A stretch of DNA of 64,000 nucleotides from Streptomyces kaniharaensis (GCF_009569385.1 NZ_WBOF01000001.1:2366001-2430000), one strand, 5' to 3'. Positions 8,253 to 18,162 are shown, counted from the first letter of the stretch. Notes: generated by a model from the letters alone, not told the origin. Numbers and translations are program-made.

Positions 8253-9269
8253 ATGTCCCGCCCCACCGTCCGCGCCGTCCACCTCGTCTCCCGCCCCGAC
8301 GGCGCCCCGACCGCCGACGACTTCGCCTTCGTCGACGAGACCGCCCCCGCGCTCGCCGACGGCCAGGCCCTGGTCGAGAACGTCTACCAGTCCGTCGACC
8401 CGTACATGCGCGAGGAGATGGACGAGGGCGGCTGGGACCTGCACGCCCCGCTGGAGGGCCGCACCCTCGGCCGGGTCGTCGAGTCCCGCAGCGGCGCGCT
8501 GCCGACCGGCACGCTGGTCCACCACCGCAAGGCCTGGCGCACCCACTCGGTGGTCACCGCCGAGGAGGCCACCCCGCTACCCGACTTCGCGGGCGTCCCG
8601 CTCAGAGCCCACCTGAGCGTGCTCGGCGGCACCGGCCTGTCCGCCTGGGTCGGCCTGACCCGGATCGCCCGGCTCCAGCCCGGCGAGACGCTCTTCGTCT
8701 CGGCGGCGGCCGGCGGCGTCGGCACGGCGGCCGGTCAGCTCGCCCGCCTCCTCGGCGCCGGCAGGATCATCGGCAGCACCGGCTCGGCCGCCAAGGCCGC
8801 GCACCTCACCGACCGCCTCGGCTTCGACGCCGCCTTCGACTACCACGACGGCCCCATCGTCGAGCGCCTGCGCGAGGCCGCCCCCGACGGCCTGCACGTC
8901 TACCTGGACAACGTCGGCGGCGACCACCTGGAGGCGGCCATCGGCGCGCTGCGCGACCGCGGCCGGATCGCCTGGTGCGGGGCAGTCGCCCAGTACAACC
9001 ACCTCCAGAGCCCGCCCGCCGCACCGCGCAACCTCTACGACGTGGTCGGCAAGAGCCTCCGTCTGGAGGGCTTCCTGGTCCGCGACCACCTCGACGCCCG
9101 CCCCGAGCTGTACGACTTCCTCGTCCCGCACCTGCGCTCCGGCGCCGTCGTCCCCGACGAGACCGTCGTCGAGGGCTTCGACCACGTGGTGGACGCGTTC
9201 CTCGGCATGCTCCGGGGCGCCAACACCGGCAAGATGATCGTCCAGCTCGCGGACGTCCGAGACGTCTGA
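8253..9269 (+). CDS. Zinc-independent NADP-dependent oxidoreductase, MDR superfamily
   Basis: A 338-residue medium-chain reductase resembling leukotriene B4 dehydrogenase/CurA-type alkenal and alkenone reductases. The N-terminal GroES-like part carries the conserved YQSVDPYMREEM. The Rossmann fold follows with VSAAAGGVGTAAGQLARL and the coenzyme-binding GSTGSAAKAAHL. The structural and catalytic zinc cysteines of classic alcohol dehydrogenases are absent. Such enzymes use NADPH to reduce the double bond of alpha,beta-unsaturated carbonyls, often as detoxification. The ATG at 8253 is preceded by CGGAG. It is divergent from a LysR regulator that probably controls it. Confidence 0.88.
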   Translation: MSRPTVRAVHLVSRPDGAPTADDFAFVDETAPALADGQALVENVYQSVDPYMREEMDEGGWDLHAPLEGRTLGRVVESRSGALPTGTLVHHRKAWRTHSVVTAEEATPLPDFAGVPLRAHLSVLGGTGLSAWVGLTRIARLQPGETLFVSAAAGGVGTAAGQLARLLGAGRIIGSTGSAAKAAHLTDRLGFDAAFDYHDGPIVERLREAAPDGLHVYLDNVGGDHLEAAIGALRDRGRIAWCGAVAQYNHLQSPPAAPRNLYDVVGKSLRLEGFLVRDHLDARPELYDFLVPHLRSGAVVPDETVVEGFDHVVDAFLGMLRGANTGKMIVQLADVRDV

Positions 9270-9306
9270 GCCTTCTGTTCCGAGCCTTGAACTCCGGAGG
9301 TCCGGG

Positions 9307-10263
9307 CTACAGGGGCGTGACGGCCTTCAACACCACCAGCAGCGCCACCGCCGCGTTGAGCGCGCACAGCGCCGACGCCGCCGTCCCGACCGCGGCGACC
9401 ATCGCGGCCAGGCCGGCCGGGGTCTTCGCCGGCGGCCAGTTGCGGGAGGACGGCACCGGCCCGAGCAGCGCGGCGACCCGCCGCGGGACCGGGCCCGGGG
9501 CCGGAGTCGGGGCGGCGAAGGCCGCGAAGCCGGGAGCCGGCACGGCCCGCGAGACCAGTGCCGCCCGGGCCACCGCCCGCGCGGTGATCCGCCGGTCGCC
9601 CACCGCCTGTGCCGACTCCTCGTCCGCCCACCGCTCGGCGCTGAAGGCCACCGCCTGCTGGAGCGGGCGCAGGAACGGGTTGACGTTCGCGGCGAGCTGG
9701 GTGGTCAGCAGGTACCGGTGGTGCCTGTGCACCAGGTGCGCCCGCTCGTGCGCGAGCAGCGCCTCGCGCTCGTCCTCGGCGAGGCCGTCCAGCATCCCGG
9801 TGGACACCACCACCCGGCCCGGCGAGCCGGGCAGCGCGTACGCGTACGGGCTGCGGTCCGGCAGGACGGCGAGGTCGCTGCCCGGTCCGCCGGCCTCGGG
9901 CAGGCCGTCGAGCGCCCGCCGGGCCCGGGCCCGGACCCGCAGGTGCCGCAGCGCCGTCCGCAGGCAGGCCCCCGAGACCAGGACCAGCAGCCACATCGCG
10001 GCCGTCCCGACCGTCTCGTGGTACGGCAGCGCGGCCCGCACCTCCGGGTCGGACCAGCTGTCCGGCAACGGGTTGCCGGGGATCTGCGCGGTGCCCACCA
10101 CGCCGATCAGCCCGAGGCAGAGCACGCTGCACACCGCCATCACCGCGCTGATCACGGTCATCAGCCGGGCCGCCCCGCGCGGATGCAGGTGCTGCTCGGT
10201 GAGACGCGCGATCGGCACCGCGGTCAGCGGCAGGATCAGCGGGAGGAAGACGAAGAAGCCCAC
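9307..10263 (-). CDS. M56-family membrane zinc metallopeptidase (BlaR1-like)
   Basis: A 318-residue membrane protease with three or four hydrophobic segments (two in the first 60 residues, one near residue 95 and one at the C-terminus). The zinc motif is LLAHERAHLVHRHH (HExxH), with a downstream Glu in SAERWADEESAQ. It resembles the protease part of BlaR1/MecR1 but has no C-terminal penicillin-binding sensor domain, like many streptomycete M56 proteins. The start is GTG at 10263, three bases after the stop of the BlaI-type repressor gene, so the two are co-transcribed. The likely role is signal-dependent proteolysis that relieves repression by the partner. The inducer is unknown. Confidence 0.88.
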   Translation of the reverse strand: MGFFVFLPLILPLTAVPIARLTEQHLHPRGAARLMTVISAVMAVCSVLCLGLIGVVGTAQIPGNPLPDSWSDPEVRAALPYHETVGTAAMWLLVLVSGACLRTALRHLRVRARARRALDGLPEAGGPGSDLAVLPDRSPYAYALPGSPGRVVVSTGMLDGLAEDEREALLAHERAHLVHRHHRYLLTTQLAANVNPFLRPLQQAVAFSAERWADEESAQAVGDRRITARAVARAALVSRAVPAPGFAAFAAPTPAPGPVPRRVAALLGPVPSSRNWPPAKTPAGLAAMVAAVGTAASALCALNAAVALLVVLKAVTPL

Positions 10264-10266
10264 GGG

Positions 10267-10692
10267 TCAGCTCTCACGGTCGGCCGCTGCCGGATCGGCG
10301 GACGCGGAGTCGAGCAGCGCGCGCAGCAGCCCCTCGTCGTGCGGGAGCAGGGCGCTCACGAAGCTCGCCAGGACGGCGTCCCGGTCGGCCTCGCCGTCGA
10401 GCATCCGGCGCATCCGCAGCGCCGCCAGCCCGGCCGCGTCGGAGGACGCCTGCCACAGGTAGGAGCGGCCCGAGCGGGTCCGGGAGACGGCGTTCTTGGC
10501 GTGCAGCCGGGACAGGATGGTCATGACGGTGGTGTACGCCAGGTCGCCGTCCAGACGTTCCTGCACCCACCCCGCGGTGGCCGGGCCGGGCGCGCGCTGG
10601 AGCACGGCCAGCACCTGGGCCTCCAGCTCGCCCTGGCCGCGTCGCCGGGCGGGGGCGTCCCCGGCCGCCGGGGCGTGCCTCTCGTCTGCCAT
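10267..10692 (-). CDS. BlaI/MecI/CopY-family transcriptional repressor
   Basis: A 141-residue winged-helix repressor. The family signatures are GELEAQVLAVLQ, TAGWVQERL, AYTTVMTILSRLHAKN and the Arg-rich wing VSRTRSGRSYLW. The C-terminal half forms the dimerisation and cleavage region (MRRMLDGEAD, LLPHDEGLLRALL). It is first in a two-gene operon with the M56 protease just downstream, the same logic as BlaI/BlaR1. The repressor would bind its own promoter until the protease is activated. No beta-lactamase gene lies next to it, so the regulon is elsewhere or consists of this operon. Confidence 0.9.
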   Translation of the reverse strand: MADERHAPAAGDAPARRRGQGELEAQVLAVLQRAPGPATAGWVQERLDGDLAYTTVMTILSRLHAKNAVSRTRSGRSYLWQASSDAAGLAALRMRRMLDGEADRDAVLASFVSALLPHDEGLLRALLDSASADPAAADRES

Positions 10693-10771
10693 GACGGCCC
10701 ACTCCCTCCGGATGCCGCGCCCCGGAGCTGCCGGGACACGCTGTTCATCCTAACGAGCGGCGCCCGCCCGA

Positions 10772-10796
10772 CGAACCGGTCGACACCGGTGGTTCG
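10772..10796. promoter_or_regulatory. Inverted repeat upstream of the BlaI-type gene
   Basis: CGAACC at 10772-10777 and GGTTCG at 10791-10796 flank a 13-base spacer about 80 bases upstream of the repressor start, between it and the divergent small membrane protein gene. The location suits a repressor operator, but the match was found by symmetry alone. Confidence 0.25.
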
Positions 10797-10991
10797 CAGG
10801 CGTCCTGCCCCTCAGGGGGTCGGCCGTACCGGCGGGGTGGCCACGGCCCAGCGCTCGGCGCGCGCGGCCCCGTCACCCGGACGGGCGCGACCCGGTTGCC
10901 CGCCGCGGCGGCCCGACGGACGGTCGAATCCGCACGCCCGTTCGGCATGTCCGTTCGGCAGAGCGTGTCCGTTCGGCAGAGGAGGAACCCC

Positions 10992-11420
10992 GTGAGCAGT
11001 TCGAGTAGCCCGACCAGGCCGACCAGCCCGCTCAGGCCGGTGAACTCCGGATGGGTGACCGGCGGCGTGGTGTTCGCGGGCGTGCTGATGATGCTCAACG
11101 GCCTGCTCGACGTCTTCCGCGGCATCATGGCCATCGCCAAGGACGACGTCTTCGTCAGCACCCCGAACTACGTCTTCCGTTTCAACCTCACCGGCTGGGG
11201 CTGGATCCACCTGATCATCGGCCTGCTGCTCGCCGCCACCGGCTACTTCGTGGTGACGGGCTCCGCCTGGGCGCGGTACGTCGGCATCGGGCTCGCCTCG
11301 GTGAGCGCCGCGGAGTGCTTCCTGTCGCTGCCGTACTACCCGCTCTGGGCCCTGATCGTGATCACCCTGGACGTGTTCGTGATCTGGGCGCTCTGCGTCT
11401 ACCGGCCCGAGACGGAGTGA
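10992..11420 (+). CDS. Four-helix integral membrane protein (DUF7144-like)
   Basis: A 142-residue protein with a Ser/Pro/Thr-rich N-terminal 20 residues and four transmembrane helices (around 22-42, 70-92, 95-115 and 117-137). Its features, such as GWVTGGVVFAGVLMMLNG, FNLTGWGWIHLIIG and the paired Tyr in LPYYPLWALIVI, recur in small streptomycete membrane proteins annotated as DUF7144 or hypothetical. No catalytic residues are evident and no function is known. The start is GTG at 10992 with a strong GAGGAGG about seven bases upstream. It is divergent from the BlaI-type gene and convergent with htpX. Confidence 0.75.
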   Translation: MSSSSSPTRPTSPLRPVNSGWVTGGVVFAGVLMMLNGLLDVFRGIMAIAKDDVFVSTPNYVFRFNLTGWGWIHLIIGLLLAATGYFVVTGSAWARYVGIGLASVSAAECFLSLPYYPLWALIVITLDVFVIWALCVYRPETE

Positions 11421-11426
11421 CCGTCC

Positions 11427-11458
11427 GCGCGCCCGTACCCGTCGCGGTGCGGGCGCGC
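11427..11458. terminator. Bidirectional terminator between a membrane protein gene and htpX
   Basis: A 13-bp stem (11427-11439 with 11446-11458, one G-U pair) with a six-base loop lies seven bases after the forward gene's stop and 33 bases beyond the htpX stop. It can serve both convergent genes. Confidence 0.8.
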
Positions 11459-11491
11459 CTCCTCGGCGTCGGGCCCGCGGCCGTCGGGCCC

Positions 11492-12355
11492 TCAGCGCCG
11501 GTACCCGGCCATGTGCTCCAGGCGGGCGATGCGCTCGGCCATCGGCGGGTGGGTCGAGAACAGCCTCGCGCCGGCCTCGCCCGGGCGGAACGGGCTGGCG
11601 ATCATCATGTGGCTGGCGGTCTGGAGCTGCGGCTCCGGCGGCAGCGGCAACCGGCGCGTCCCCGCCTCCAGCTTGCGCAGGGCGCTGGCCAGGGCGAGCG
11701 GGTCGCCGGTGATCCGCGCGCCGTCGGCGTCGGCCTGGTACTCGCGCGAGCGGCTGACCGCGAGCTGGATCAGCCCGGCGGCCAGCGGGCCGAGGATCAT
11801 GATCGCGAGGAACCCGAACAGGCCCGGCCCGTCGTCGTCCTCGCTGCGCCCGAACGGGATCAGCCAGGCGAAGTTCACCAGGAACATCACCACCGAGGCG
11901 AGCGCCCCGGCGACCGAGGAGATCAGGATGTCCCGGTTGTAGACGTGGCTGAGCTCGTGCCCGAGCACGCCCCGCAGCTCGCGCTCGTCGAGCAGCTGCA
12001 GGATGCCGTCGGTGCAGCAGACGGCCGCGTTGCGCGGGTTGCGGCCGGTGGCGAAGGCGTTGGGGGCGGGGGTCGGTGAGATGTAGAGGCGGGGCATCGG
12101 CTGGCGGGCCGAGGTGGAGAGCTCGCGGACGATCCGGTAGAGCCGCGGCGCCTCGATCTCGCTGACCGGCCGGGCCCGCATGGCCCGCAGCGCGAGCTTG
12201 TCGCTGTTCCAGTAGGCGTAGGCGTTGGTCCCGACCGCGACCAGCAGGGCGATCACGAGGCCGGTGCGGCCGAAGAAGCTCCCGATCACCAGGATGAGTG
12301 CCGAGAGGCCGCCGAGCAGGACGGCGGTCCTCAGTCCGTTGTGCCGACGGTGCAC
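11492..12355 (-). CDS. htpX: Membrane zinc protease HtpX
   Basis: A 287-residue M48B protease that degrades misfolded membrane proteins. Two N-terminal transmembrane helices are followed by the zinc motif [12 protein letters not shown]. Two further hydrophobic segments follow, then the third ligand in [13 protein letters not shown] and the C-terminal [13 protein letters not shown]. The start is taken as GTG at 12355, with GGAGG about seven bases upstream. A longer frame upstream adds 37 residues without family similarity. It follows the nuo operon on the same strand, 129 bases after nuoN, an arrangement I recall from S. coelicolor. Confidence 0.92.
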   Translation of the reverse strand: MHRRHNGLRTAVLLGGLSALILVIGSFFGRTGLVIALLVAVGTNAYAYWNSDKLALRAMRARPVSEIEAPRLYRIVRELSTSARQPMPRLYISPTPAPNAFATGRNPRNAAVCCTDGILQLLDERELRGVLGHELSHVYNRDILISSVAGALASVVMFLVNFAWLIPFGRSEDDDGPGLFGFLAIMILGPLAAGLIQLAVSRSREYQADADGARITGDPLALASALRKLEAGTRRLPLPPEPQLQTASHMMIASPFRPGEAGARLFSTHPPMAERIARLEHMAGYRR

Positions 12356-12484
12356 GTCAGGCCCTCCAGTGGTGCGGTGGGGAAGCCCTTTCTGCCTCGT
12401 CCCTCTTGCCCGGTCAACGGGCGGGGCCGGGGAGCTTGTTCCCTTGTGACCGACGCGACACCGCACCGGCGGCCCGGCGGCTGC

Positions 12485-14119
12485 TCAGAAGAGACTGCCG
12501 CCGGCCACCTGGAGGACGAGCTGCGGGGCGACCGAGAGGACCACGGCGGCCGAGGCGGTGAGGCTCAGCGTGGCGGTCAGGCTGACCGGCAGCCGGCGCT
12601 CGACGACAGCCTCGCCGACCGGCTCGCCCTCCGCCACCGGGGCGAACAGCCGGGCCGTCCAGAGGAGGTAGTAGTACAGCGCGACGACCACGTTGACGGC
12701 CATCACCACGGCCAGCCACCCGAGCCCGGCATCGACGGCCGCGCGGAACACCACGACCTTGCCGAACAGCCCGATCACGCCCGGCGGCAGCCCGGCCAGG
12801 CAGAGCAGGAAGAAGGCGAGCGCCAGCGCCGTCCAGCGGCGGCGGGCGAACAGGCCGCGGAAGTCATCCACGCTGGTCCCGGCCCGGCGGCCGACGGCGG
12901 CGACCACACCGAACGCGCCGAGGTTCACCACGCCGTAGATCAGCGCGTACGCGGCGGTGGCGCCGAGCGGGTCGGTGCCGGTGGGCGCGTAGCCGGCGGC
13001 GGCGAGCGGCACCAGCAGGTATCCGGCCTGGCCGACCGACGACCAGGCGAGCAGCCGCACCGCGCTGTAGCGGGTGTCGAAGCGCTGGCGCAGCGCGCCG
13101 ACGTTGCCGGCCGTCATGGTGACGGCGGCCAGCACCGCGAGGACCAGGCCCCAGGTGTGCGCGTACGGGCGGAAGGCGATAGTGGTGGCGAGCGCCAGGC
13201 CGGAGAGGCCGGCCGCCTTGCCGACCACCGAGAGGTAGCCGGCCACCGGGAGCGGCGCGCCGGTGTAGGTGTCGGGCACCCAGAAGTGGAACGGGACGGC
13301 GGCCACCTTGAAGGCGAAGCCGACCAGGGTGAGGACGGCGCCCGCCTCGGCCAGCGGCCTGAGCTGCCCGGGGGCGTGCTCCAGGCCCTGGGCGACGGCA
13401 CCGAGGTGCAGGCTGCCGCTGGCCGCGTAGACGAAGCCGACGCCGAGCAGCATCACCGCGGTCGCGGTGACGGAGGAGACGAAGAACTTCAGCGCGGCCT
13501 CGGCGCCCCGGCCGTCCCGGCGCAGCGCGACCAGCGCGAAGGCGGGCAGCGAGGCCACCTCCAGGGCGATCACCATGGTGGCGAGGTCGCGGGAGGCGGG
13601 CAGCAGGGCGGCGCCGGAGGCGCTGGAGAGCAGCAGGAACCAGTACTCCCCGCCGGGCAGCTTCTCGTCCTCGACGGTGTGCGCGGACAGCAGCGCGGCG
13701 ATCAGCGCGCCGCCGAGCGCGAGCAGCTGGAACACCAGGGCGAAGTGGTCGGCGACGTAGGAGCAGCCCCCCGCGGCGGAGCCGCTGATGCCTGGAGTGT
13801 CAGTGACGCCTGCTACGTTCTGCGCACAGAACGTCGCCCGGGGTGAGCCCCCGGTGAGGGGGAGGAGCGAGATGAGCGCGAGGGCGAGTCCGGCCGCGGT
13901 GAGCCGGCCGAGCCACTTCTTGTGGTGCTCGGGCAGGAAGAGGTCGGTGACCAGCACCACGAGGGCGGCCACGGCGGCGATCAGCGGGGGCGCGATCGCC
14001 ACCCAGTCCACGGACTGGATCAGGCTGCCCGGGTTGGCTACGGCGAGGGAGGTCACAGTGTGCTGCCCCGTGGAGTGAGGTCCGAGTGCGGCGAGCTGGG
14101 CTCCGAGCATGTCAGCCAC
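12485..14119 (-). CDS. nuoN: NADH-quinone oxidoreductase-like subunit N
   Basis: A 544-residue antiporter-like membrane subunit of complex I with about 14 helices. The proton-channel core is recognisable: the Glu of LEVASLPAFALV, the lysine of GFAFKVAAVPFHFWVPDTY and later charged residues such as GLFGKVVVFRAA. It has an unusual periplasm-side loop with several Cys residues around residues 95-120. The start is GTG at 14119, overlapping the nuoM stop by eight bases. The ATG three codons later is possible. It is the last gene of the ten-gene cluster and would pump protons as part of a partial complex I. Confidence 0.9.
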   Translation of the reverse strand: MADMLGAQLAALGPHSTGQHTVTSLAVANPGSLIQSVDWVAIAPPLIAAVAALVVLVTDLFLPEHHKKWLGRLTAAGLALALISLLPLTGGSPRATFCAQNVAGVTDTPGISGSAAGGCSYVADHFALVFQLLALGGALIAALLSAHTVEDEKLPGGEYWFLLLSSASGAALLPASRDLATMVIALEVASLPAFALVALRRDGRGAEAALKFFVSSVTATAVMLLGVGFVYAASGSLHLGAVAQGLEHAPGQLRPLAEAGAVLTLVGFAFKVAAVPFHFWVPDTYTGAPLPVAGYLSVVGKAAGLSGLALATTIAFRPYAHTWGLVLAVLAAVTMTAGNVGALRQRFDTRYSAVRLLAWSSVGQAGYLLVPLAAAGYAPTGTDPLGATAAYALIYGVVNLGAFGVVAAVGRRAGTSVDDFRGLFARRRWTALALAFFLLCLAGLPPGVIGLFGKVVVFRAAVDAGLGWLAVVMAVNVVVALYYYLLWTARLFAPVAEGEPVGEAVVERRLPVSLTATLSLTASAAVVLSVAPQLVLQVAGGSLF

Positions 14120-15668
14120 CTCCGAGGAGGTGCTTGACGGCGGGATCGGAGAGGCCGAGCAGGAGCGCGGGCCAGAGGCCGGCGAGCAGGGTGAGGGCGG
14201 CCAGCGGCGTCCAGCTGACGGCCTCGTAAGGGCGCAGGTCGGCGAGTTCGGCCACCGGTGCGGGCTGCCTGGGGTCGCCCATGCAGACGCGCTTGACCAC
14301 GATCAGGAGGTACGCGGCGGTGAGGAGGGTGCCCAGACCGGCCAGGACCATGTAGGTGACGAACGCGGGGCGCGACAGGCCGGCGGCCGGGTCGAACGCG
14401 CCGAACATCGCGAGCAGCTCGCCCCAGAAGCCGGCCAGCCCGGGCAGGCCGAGGCTGGCGACGGCGGCGAAGGCGAGCAGCGCGCCGATCCGGGGTGTCC
14501 GGCCGTAGAGGGCGGCGCCGATGCTGCCGGACAGGGTGTCGAGGTCCGCGGTGCCGTAGCGGTCCTTGATCGCGCCGACGAGGAAGAACAGCAGGCCGGT
14601 GATCAGACCGTGCGCGATGTTGGCGAACAGCGCGCCGTTGACGCCTGCCGGGGTGAGGGAGGCGATGCCCAGCAGGACGAAGCCCATGTGGCCCACGGAC
14701 GAGTACGCGATCAGACGCTTGAGGTCGCCCTTGGCCCCGGAGCGGGCGAGCGCGAGGCAGGCCAGCGAGCCGTAGACGATGCCGACGGCGGCGAACGCGC
14801 CCAGGTAGGGGGCGAGCGTCGTGGTGCCGTCGGGCACGACCGGGAGGAGGACGCGCACCAGACCGTACGTACCCATCTTCAGCAGCACGCCGGCGAGCAG
14901 CACCGAGCCGACCGTCGGGGCGGCGGTGTGCGCGTCGGGGAGCCAGCTGTGCAGCGGCCAGGCCGGGGCCTTGACCGCGAGCCCGATCATGATCGCCAGC
15001 GCGGCGACGACCTGGGTGGTGTGGCTCAGGCCGCTGCCGTGCGCGGTGGCCAGGGCCTGCATGTCGAAGGTGCCCGCCTTGCTGCCGATCAGCAGGAAGC
15101 CGAGCAGCATCACCGCCGAGCCGAGCAGCGTGTACAGGATGAACCGGTTGGCGGCCGGCACCTTCGCGCCGCTCCCCCACCGGGCGATCAGGAAGTACAT
15201 CGGGATCAGCACGATCTCGAAGGCCAGGAAGAAGAGCACGAGGTCCAGCACCGCGAAGGTGGCGAGCATGCCGACTTCGAGGAGGAGGAACAGCCCGACG
15301 AAGGACTTCGCGGACGGCGTGCCCTCGCCGTCCGGCAGGCGCTTCTCCGAGTACAGCGCGCAGAGGAAGGTGAGCAGCGCGGTGAGCACGATCAGCGGCA
15401 GCGAGACGCCGTCCACACCGAGGTGGAAGCGCACGTGGATGGCCGGGATCCAGGCCACGTCGGTGGTGGCCTGCATCCGGGCGGGCCGGTCGTGGTCGAA
15501 CCCGGCCGCCAGCGCGACGCCGAGCAGGAACACCGCGCCGGTGACGACGGAGTTCAGCCGCAGCGCCCGTCGGTGGGCGGTGCCCGCGTCCTGGCCGAAC
15601 ACCGGCGCCAGGGTGAGAGCGGCGCCGAGCAGCGGCAGCACCAGGAGGGCGATGAGGACCGCGTTCAT
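14112..15668 (-). CDS. nuoM: NADH-quinone oxidoreductase-like subunit M
   Basis: A 518-residue antiporter-like subunit with about 14 transmembrane helices. Family landmarks are the conserved Glu in FEIVLIPMYFLIARW, the lysine in GLAVKAPAWPLHSWLPDAH, the helix with KMGTYGLVRVLLP and AYSSVGHMGFVLLG. It forms one of the three proton-translocating modules of the complex I membrane arm. The ATG at 15668 follows nuoL after a 56-base gap, the longest intergenic gap in the cluster. The end overlaps nuoN by eight bases. Confidence 0.93.
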   Translation of the reverse strand: MNAVLIALLVLPLLGAALTLAPVFGQDAGTAHRRALRLNSVVTGAVFLLGVALAAGFDHDRPARMQATTDVAWIPAIHVRFHLGVDGVSLPLIVLTALLTFLCALYSEKRLPDGEGTPSAKSFVGLFLLLEVGMLATFAVLDLVLFFLAFEIVLIPMYFLIARWGSGAKVPAANRFILYTLLGSAVMLLGFLLIGSKAGTFDMQALATAHGSGLSHTTQVVAALAIMIGLAVKAPAWPLHSWLPDAHTAAPTVGSVLLAGVLLKMGTYGLVRVLLPVVPDGTTTLAPYLGAFAAVGIVYGSLACLALARSGAKGDLKRLIAYSSVGHMGFVLLGIASLTPAGVNGALFANIAHGLITGLLFFLVGAIKDRYGTADLDTLSGSIGAALYGRTPRIGALLAFAAVASLGLPGLAGFWGELLAMFGAFDPAAGLSRPAFVTYMVLAGLGTLLTAAYLLIVVKRVCMGDPRQPAPVAELADLRPYEAVSWTPLAALTLLAGLWPALLLGLSDPAVKHLLGGG

Positions 15669-15724
15669 CGTGGGCTCCTACGTGCGACGGTCGGGGGGAA
15701 GGAGGTGGTGGACAGCAGCATCCG

Positions 15725-17794
15725 CTACACCGCCACCAGGACGGCCAGCAGGACGACGCCGGCGAGCAGCGCGCTGAGGTAGGTCTGCGCGTTGCCGGTC
15801 TGCGCGAGCCGGACGGCCCGGCCGAGCAGGTTGGCGCCGGCCCCGCTGCCGCGGACGTAGGTCTCGACGACCTCGCGGTCGAGGAAGCGGACCAGCTGGG
15901 CGGCGGCTGCCACCGGGCGGACGAACAGCGCGCTGTAGAGCTGGTCGACGCCGAAGCCGTGTCGGGCCGGGCCGAACAGCGGGCCGAGCAGGGTGCGCCC
16001 GGGGTCGGCGGTGATCACCTCGACGGCCGGGGCTCCGGCCTGCTCCGGTGCCCGGTCGGCGAAGGCCGGGGCCGGGTGGCCGGCGCCGAGCCGCGCGCTG
16101 GCGGAGCGCCAGGCTCCGTACGCCAGCAGCACGCCGGCCACGGCGAGCCCGGTGCCGGTGACGGCGGTGACGCCGGACGGCCGAAGCGAGCCGCCGTCCA
16201 GCAGCGCGGGCAGCCAGTCGGAGCGCAGCCCGGCGACACCGAAGCCCATGGTCGGGATCGCCAGCACCCAGAGCGGCCAGCGCATCGCGGGCGGCTCGGC
16301 GGTGGCCGGGTCGGCCTCGTCCAGCTCGGGCGAGTACGGCGCGTCGGCCTCGTGGTCGGCCGCCGAGGCTGCCGAGGCCCCCAGGACTGCCGGGGCCACC
16401 GGGGTCTTCGCCGGCGCCGCGGCCCCGGCCGGGCTGTGGAAGGCGACCAGGAAGAGCCGGGTGGCGTAGGCGGCGGTGAGCAGCGCGGTCAGTGCGGCCG
16501 AGATCAGCACGATCCAGCCGGCCGCCTCGGGAACGGCCGAGGCGGGGCCGAGGCCGTTGGTCATCGCCTCGCCGTTGGCGGCGTGCTCGGCGGCGGCGAG
16601 CACCGCCTCCTTGCTGAAGAAGCCGGAGAACGGCGGCAGCCCCACCAGGGCGACCAGCGCGATGCCCGTCGTCCAGTAGGCGTCCGGCACGCGCTTGCGC
16701 AGCCCCGGGATCCGGGACATCGCGGAGATCGAGTTGGTGTGCGCCGCGTGGATCACCACGCCGGCGGCCAGGAACAGCAGGGCCTTGAAGGCGCCGTGGC
16801 TGACCAGGTGGAAGACAGAGGCCTCGCGGTCGCCGCTGGCCAGCGCACCGGCCATGTAGCCGAGCTGGCCGACGGTCGAGTAGGCGAGCACCCGCTTGAG
16901 GTCGTCCTGGGCGAGCGCGCAGAGCGCCGAACCGATCATCGTCACGGCGGCCATCACCGCGAGCACCACCAGCGCCGCGCCCGACAGCAGGAACACCGGC
17001 AGCAGCCGGGCGACCAGGTAGATGCCGGCCGCGACCATGGTGGCCGCGTGGATCAGCGCGGACACCGGCGTCGGACCGGCCATCGCGTCCGGGAGCCAGG
17101 TGTGCAGCGGGAACTGCGCGCTCTTGCCGGCCACCCCGGCGAGCAGCAGCAGCGCGATCAGCGTCGGGTGGCCGAGCTTCCCGTCGGTGGCGGCGGCCAG
17201 CACGTCCGGGATCCGGAAGCTGCCGGCGTCGGCGCCGAGCAGGAAGATCCCGAACAGGAACGGCACGTCGCCGAGCTTGGTGACCAGGAACGCCTTCAGC
17301 GAGGCCGAGCGGGCGTCCGCGGTCTCCCAGTGGTGGCCGATCAGGAAGTACGAGCAGATGCCCATGACTTCCCAGCCGACCAGCAGCACGATCAGGTCGC
17401 CCGAGTAGACGACCAGGAACATCGCCGCGGTGAAGAGCGAGACCAGCGCCGCGTACGAGGGGTAGCGCGGGTCCTCCTTCAGGTACGCGGTCGAGTAGAC
17501 CTGGACGCAGGTGGCGACCAGGCCGACCAGCACGGAGATCAGCGAGCTGTAGCCGTCCAGGTGGATGGCCAGGGCGATGTCCGGGCCGCCGGTCGGGGTG
17601 AGCCGGGTGGCGGCGTCGAGCGCCTGGCCGGTGCCGAGCTGGAGCGCGACCACCAGGGCGAGCACCGCCGAGACGGCGACCGGCACGATCGCCAGCGGAC
17701 GGGCGAGTCCGGGCGCCTTCTTGCCGGTGGCCAGGGTCGCGGCCGCGCCGAGTGCGGGCAGCGCGGGGACGAGAACGGGCAGGGCGAGGTTCAT
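15725..17794 (-). CDS. nuoL: NADH-quinone oxidoreductase-like subunit L
   Basis: A 689-residue antiporter-like subunit, the distal module of complex I. The N-terminal part carries the conserved [34 protein letters not shown] (catalytic Glu), [20 protein letters not shown] (proton-relay Lys) and [13 protein letters not shown] charged, Ala-rich loop near residues 450-510 is followed by the C-terminal part, which ends in the membrane anchor expected after the lateral helix HL. The start overlaps nuoK by four bases (ATGA). No sign of truncation is seen. Confidence 0.93.
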   Translation of the reverse strand: MNLALPVLVPALPALGAAATLATGKKAPGLARPLAIVPVAVSAVLALVVALQLGTGQALDAATRLTPTGGPDIALAIHLDGYSSLISVLVGLVATCVQVYSTAYLKEDPRYPSYAALVSLFTAAMFLVVYSGDLIVLLVGWEVMGICSYFLIGHHWETADARSASLKAFLVTKLGDVPFLFGIFLLGADAGSFRIPDVLAAATDGKLGHPTLIALLLLAGVAGKSAQFPLHTWLPDAMAGPTPVSALIHAATMVAAGIYLVARLLPVFLLSGAALVVLAVMAAVTMIGSALCALAQDDLKRVLAYSTVGQLGYMAGALASGDREASVFHLVSHGAFKALLFLAAGVVIHAAHTNSISAMSRIPGLRKRVPDAYWTTGIALVALVGLPPFSGFFSKEAVLAAAEHAANGEAMTNGLGPASAVPEAAGWIVLISAALTALLTAAYATRLFLVAFHSPAGAAAPAKTPVAPAVLGASAASAADHEADAPYSPELDEADPATAEPPAMRWPLWVLAIPTMGFGVAGLRSDWLPALLDGGSLRPSGVTAVTGTGLAVAGVLLAYGAWRSASARLGAGHPAPAFADRAPEQAGAPAVEVITADPGRTLLGPLFGPARHGFGVDQLYSALFVRPVAAAAQLVRFLDREVVETYVRGSGAGANLLGRAVRLAQTGNAQTYLSALLAGVVLLAVLVAV

Positions 17795-18162
17795 GCGGCG
17801 GCCTGGCCCTTCAGCGCCTCGGCTCCCGGCGGCGCCTCCTCGGTCAGCGGCTCGGCCGGGTCGCCGAGCGCGGTGGCCCGGTCGATGTCCGCGGTGCCCC
17901 GGGCCCGGAACAGCAGCAGGACGATGGCCAGCCCGAGGCCGATCTCGGCGGCGGCGATGGTGATGGTGAACAGGGTGAGCGCCTGGCCGGCGTGCAGCGA
18001 GTCCCGCAGCCAGGCGTCGAAGGCGACGAGGTTCAGGTTGACGGCGTTGAGCATCAGCTCGACGGACATCAGCACGAGGATGGCGTTGCGCCGGGCGAGC
18101 ACGCCGTACACGCCGACGCTGAACAGCAGCGCGGCGAGGACGGCGGGGTAGGCGAGGTGCAT
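17791..18162 (-). CDS. nuoK: NADH-quinone oxidoreductase-like subunit K
   Basis: A 123-residue membrane subunit with three helices. The second and third carry the buried glutamates used in proton transfer ([15 protein letters not shown] and [15 protein letters not shown]). It is longer than the usual 100 residues because of a hydrophilic Ala/Pro/Glu-rich C-terminal tail of about 30 residues, which may be an actinobacterial feature. The ATG shares one base with the nuoJ stop codon. Its end overlaps nuoL by four bases. Confidence 0.93.
   Translation of the reverse strand: MHLAYPAVLAALLFSVGVYGVLARRNAILVLMSVELMLNAVNLNLVAFDAWLRDSLHAGQALTLFTITIAAAEIGLGLAIVLLLFRARGTADIDRATALGDPAEPLTEEAPPGAEALKGQAAA

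Noticed and set aside
13114..13401. Frames with Ser/Pro/Arg-rich translations inside nuo genes
   Set aside because: Their composition is that of out-of-frame GC-rich DNA, and the nuo frames carry all conserved residues.
15959..18151. A 730-codon forward frame antisense to nuoL and nuoK
   Set aside because: Rich in Gly, Arg, Gln and His with no domain. It is the usual antisense artefact of GC-rich coding sequence; nuoL and nuoK explain the region.
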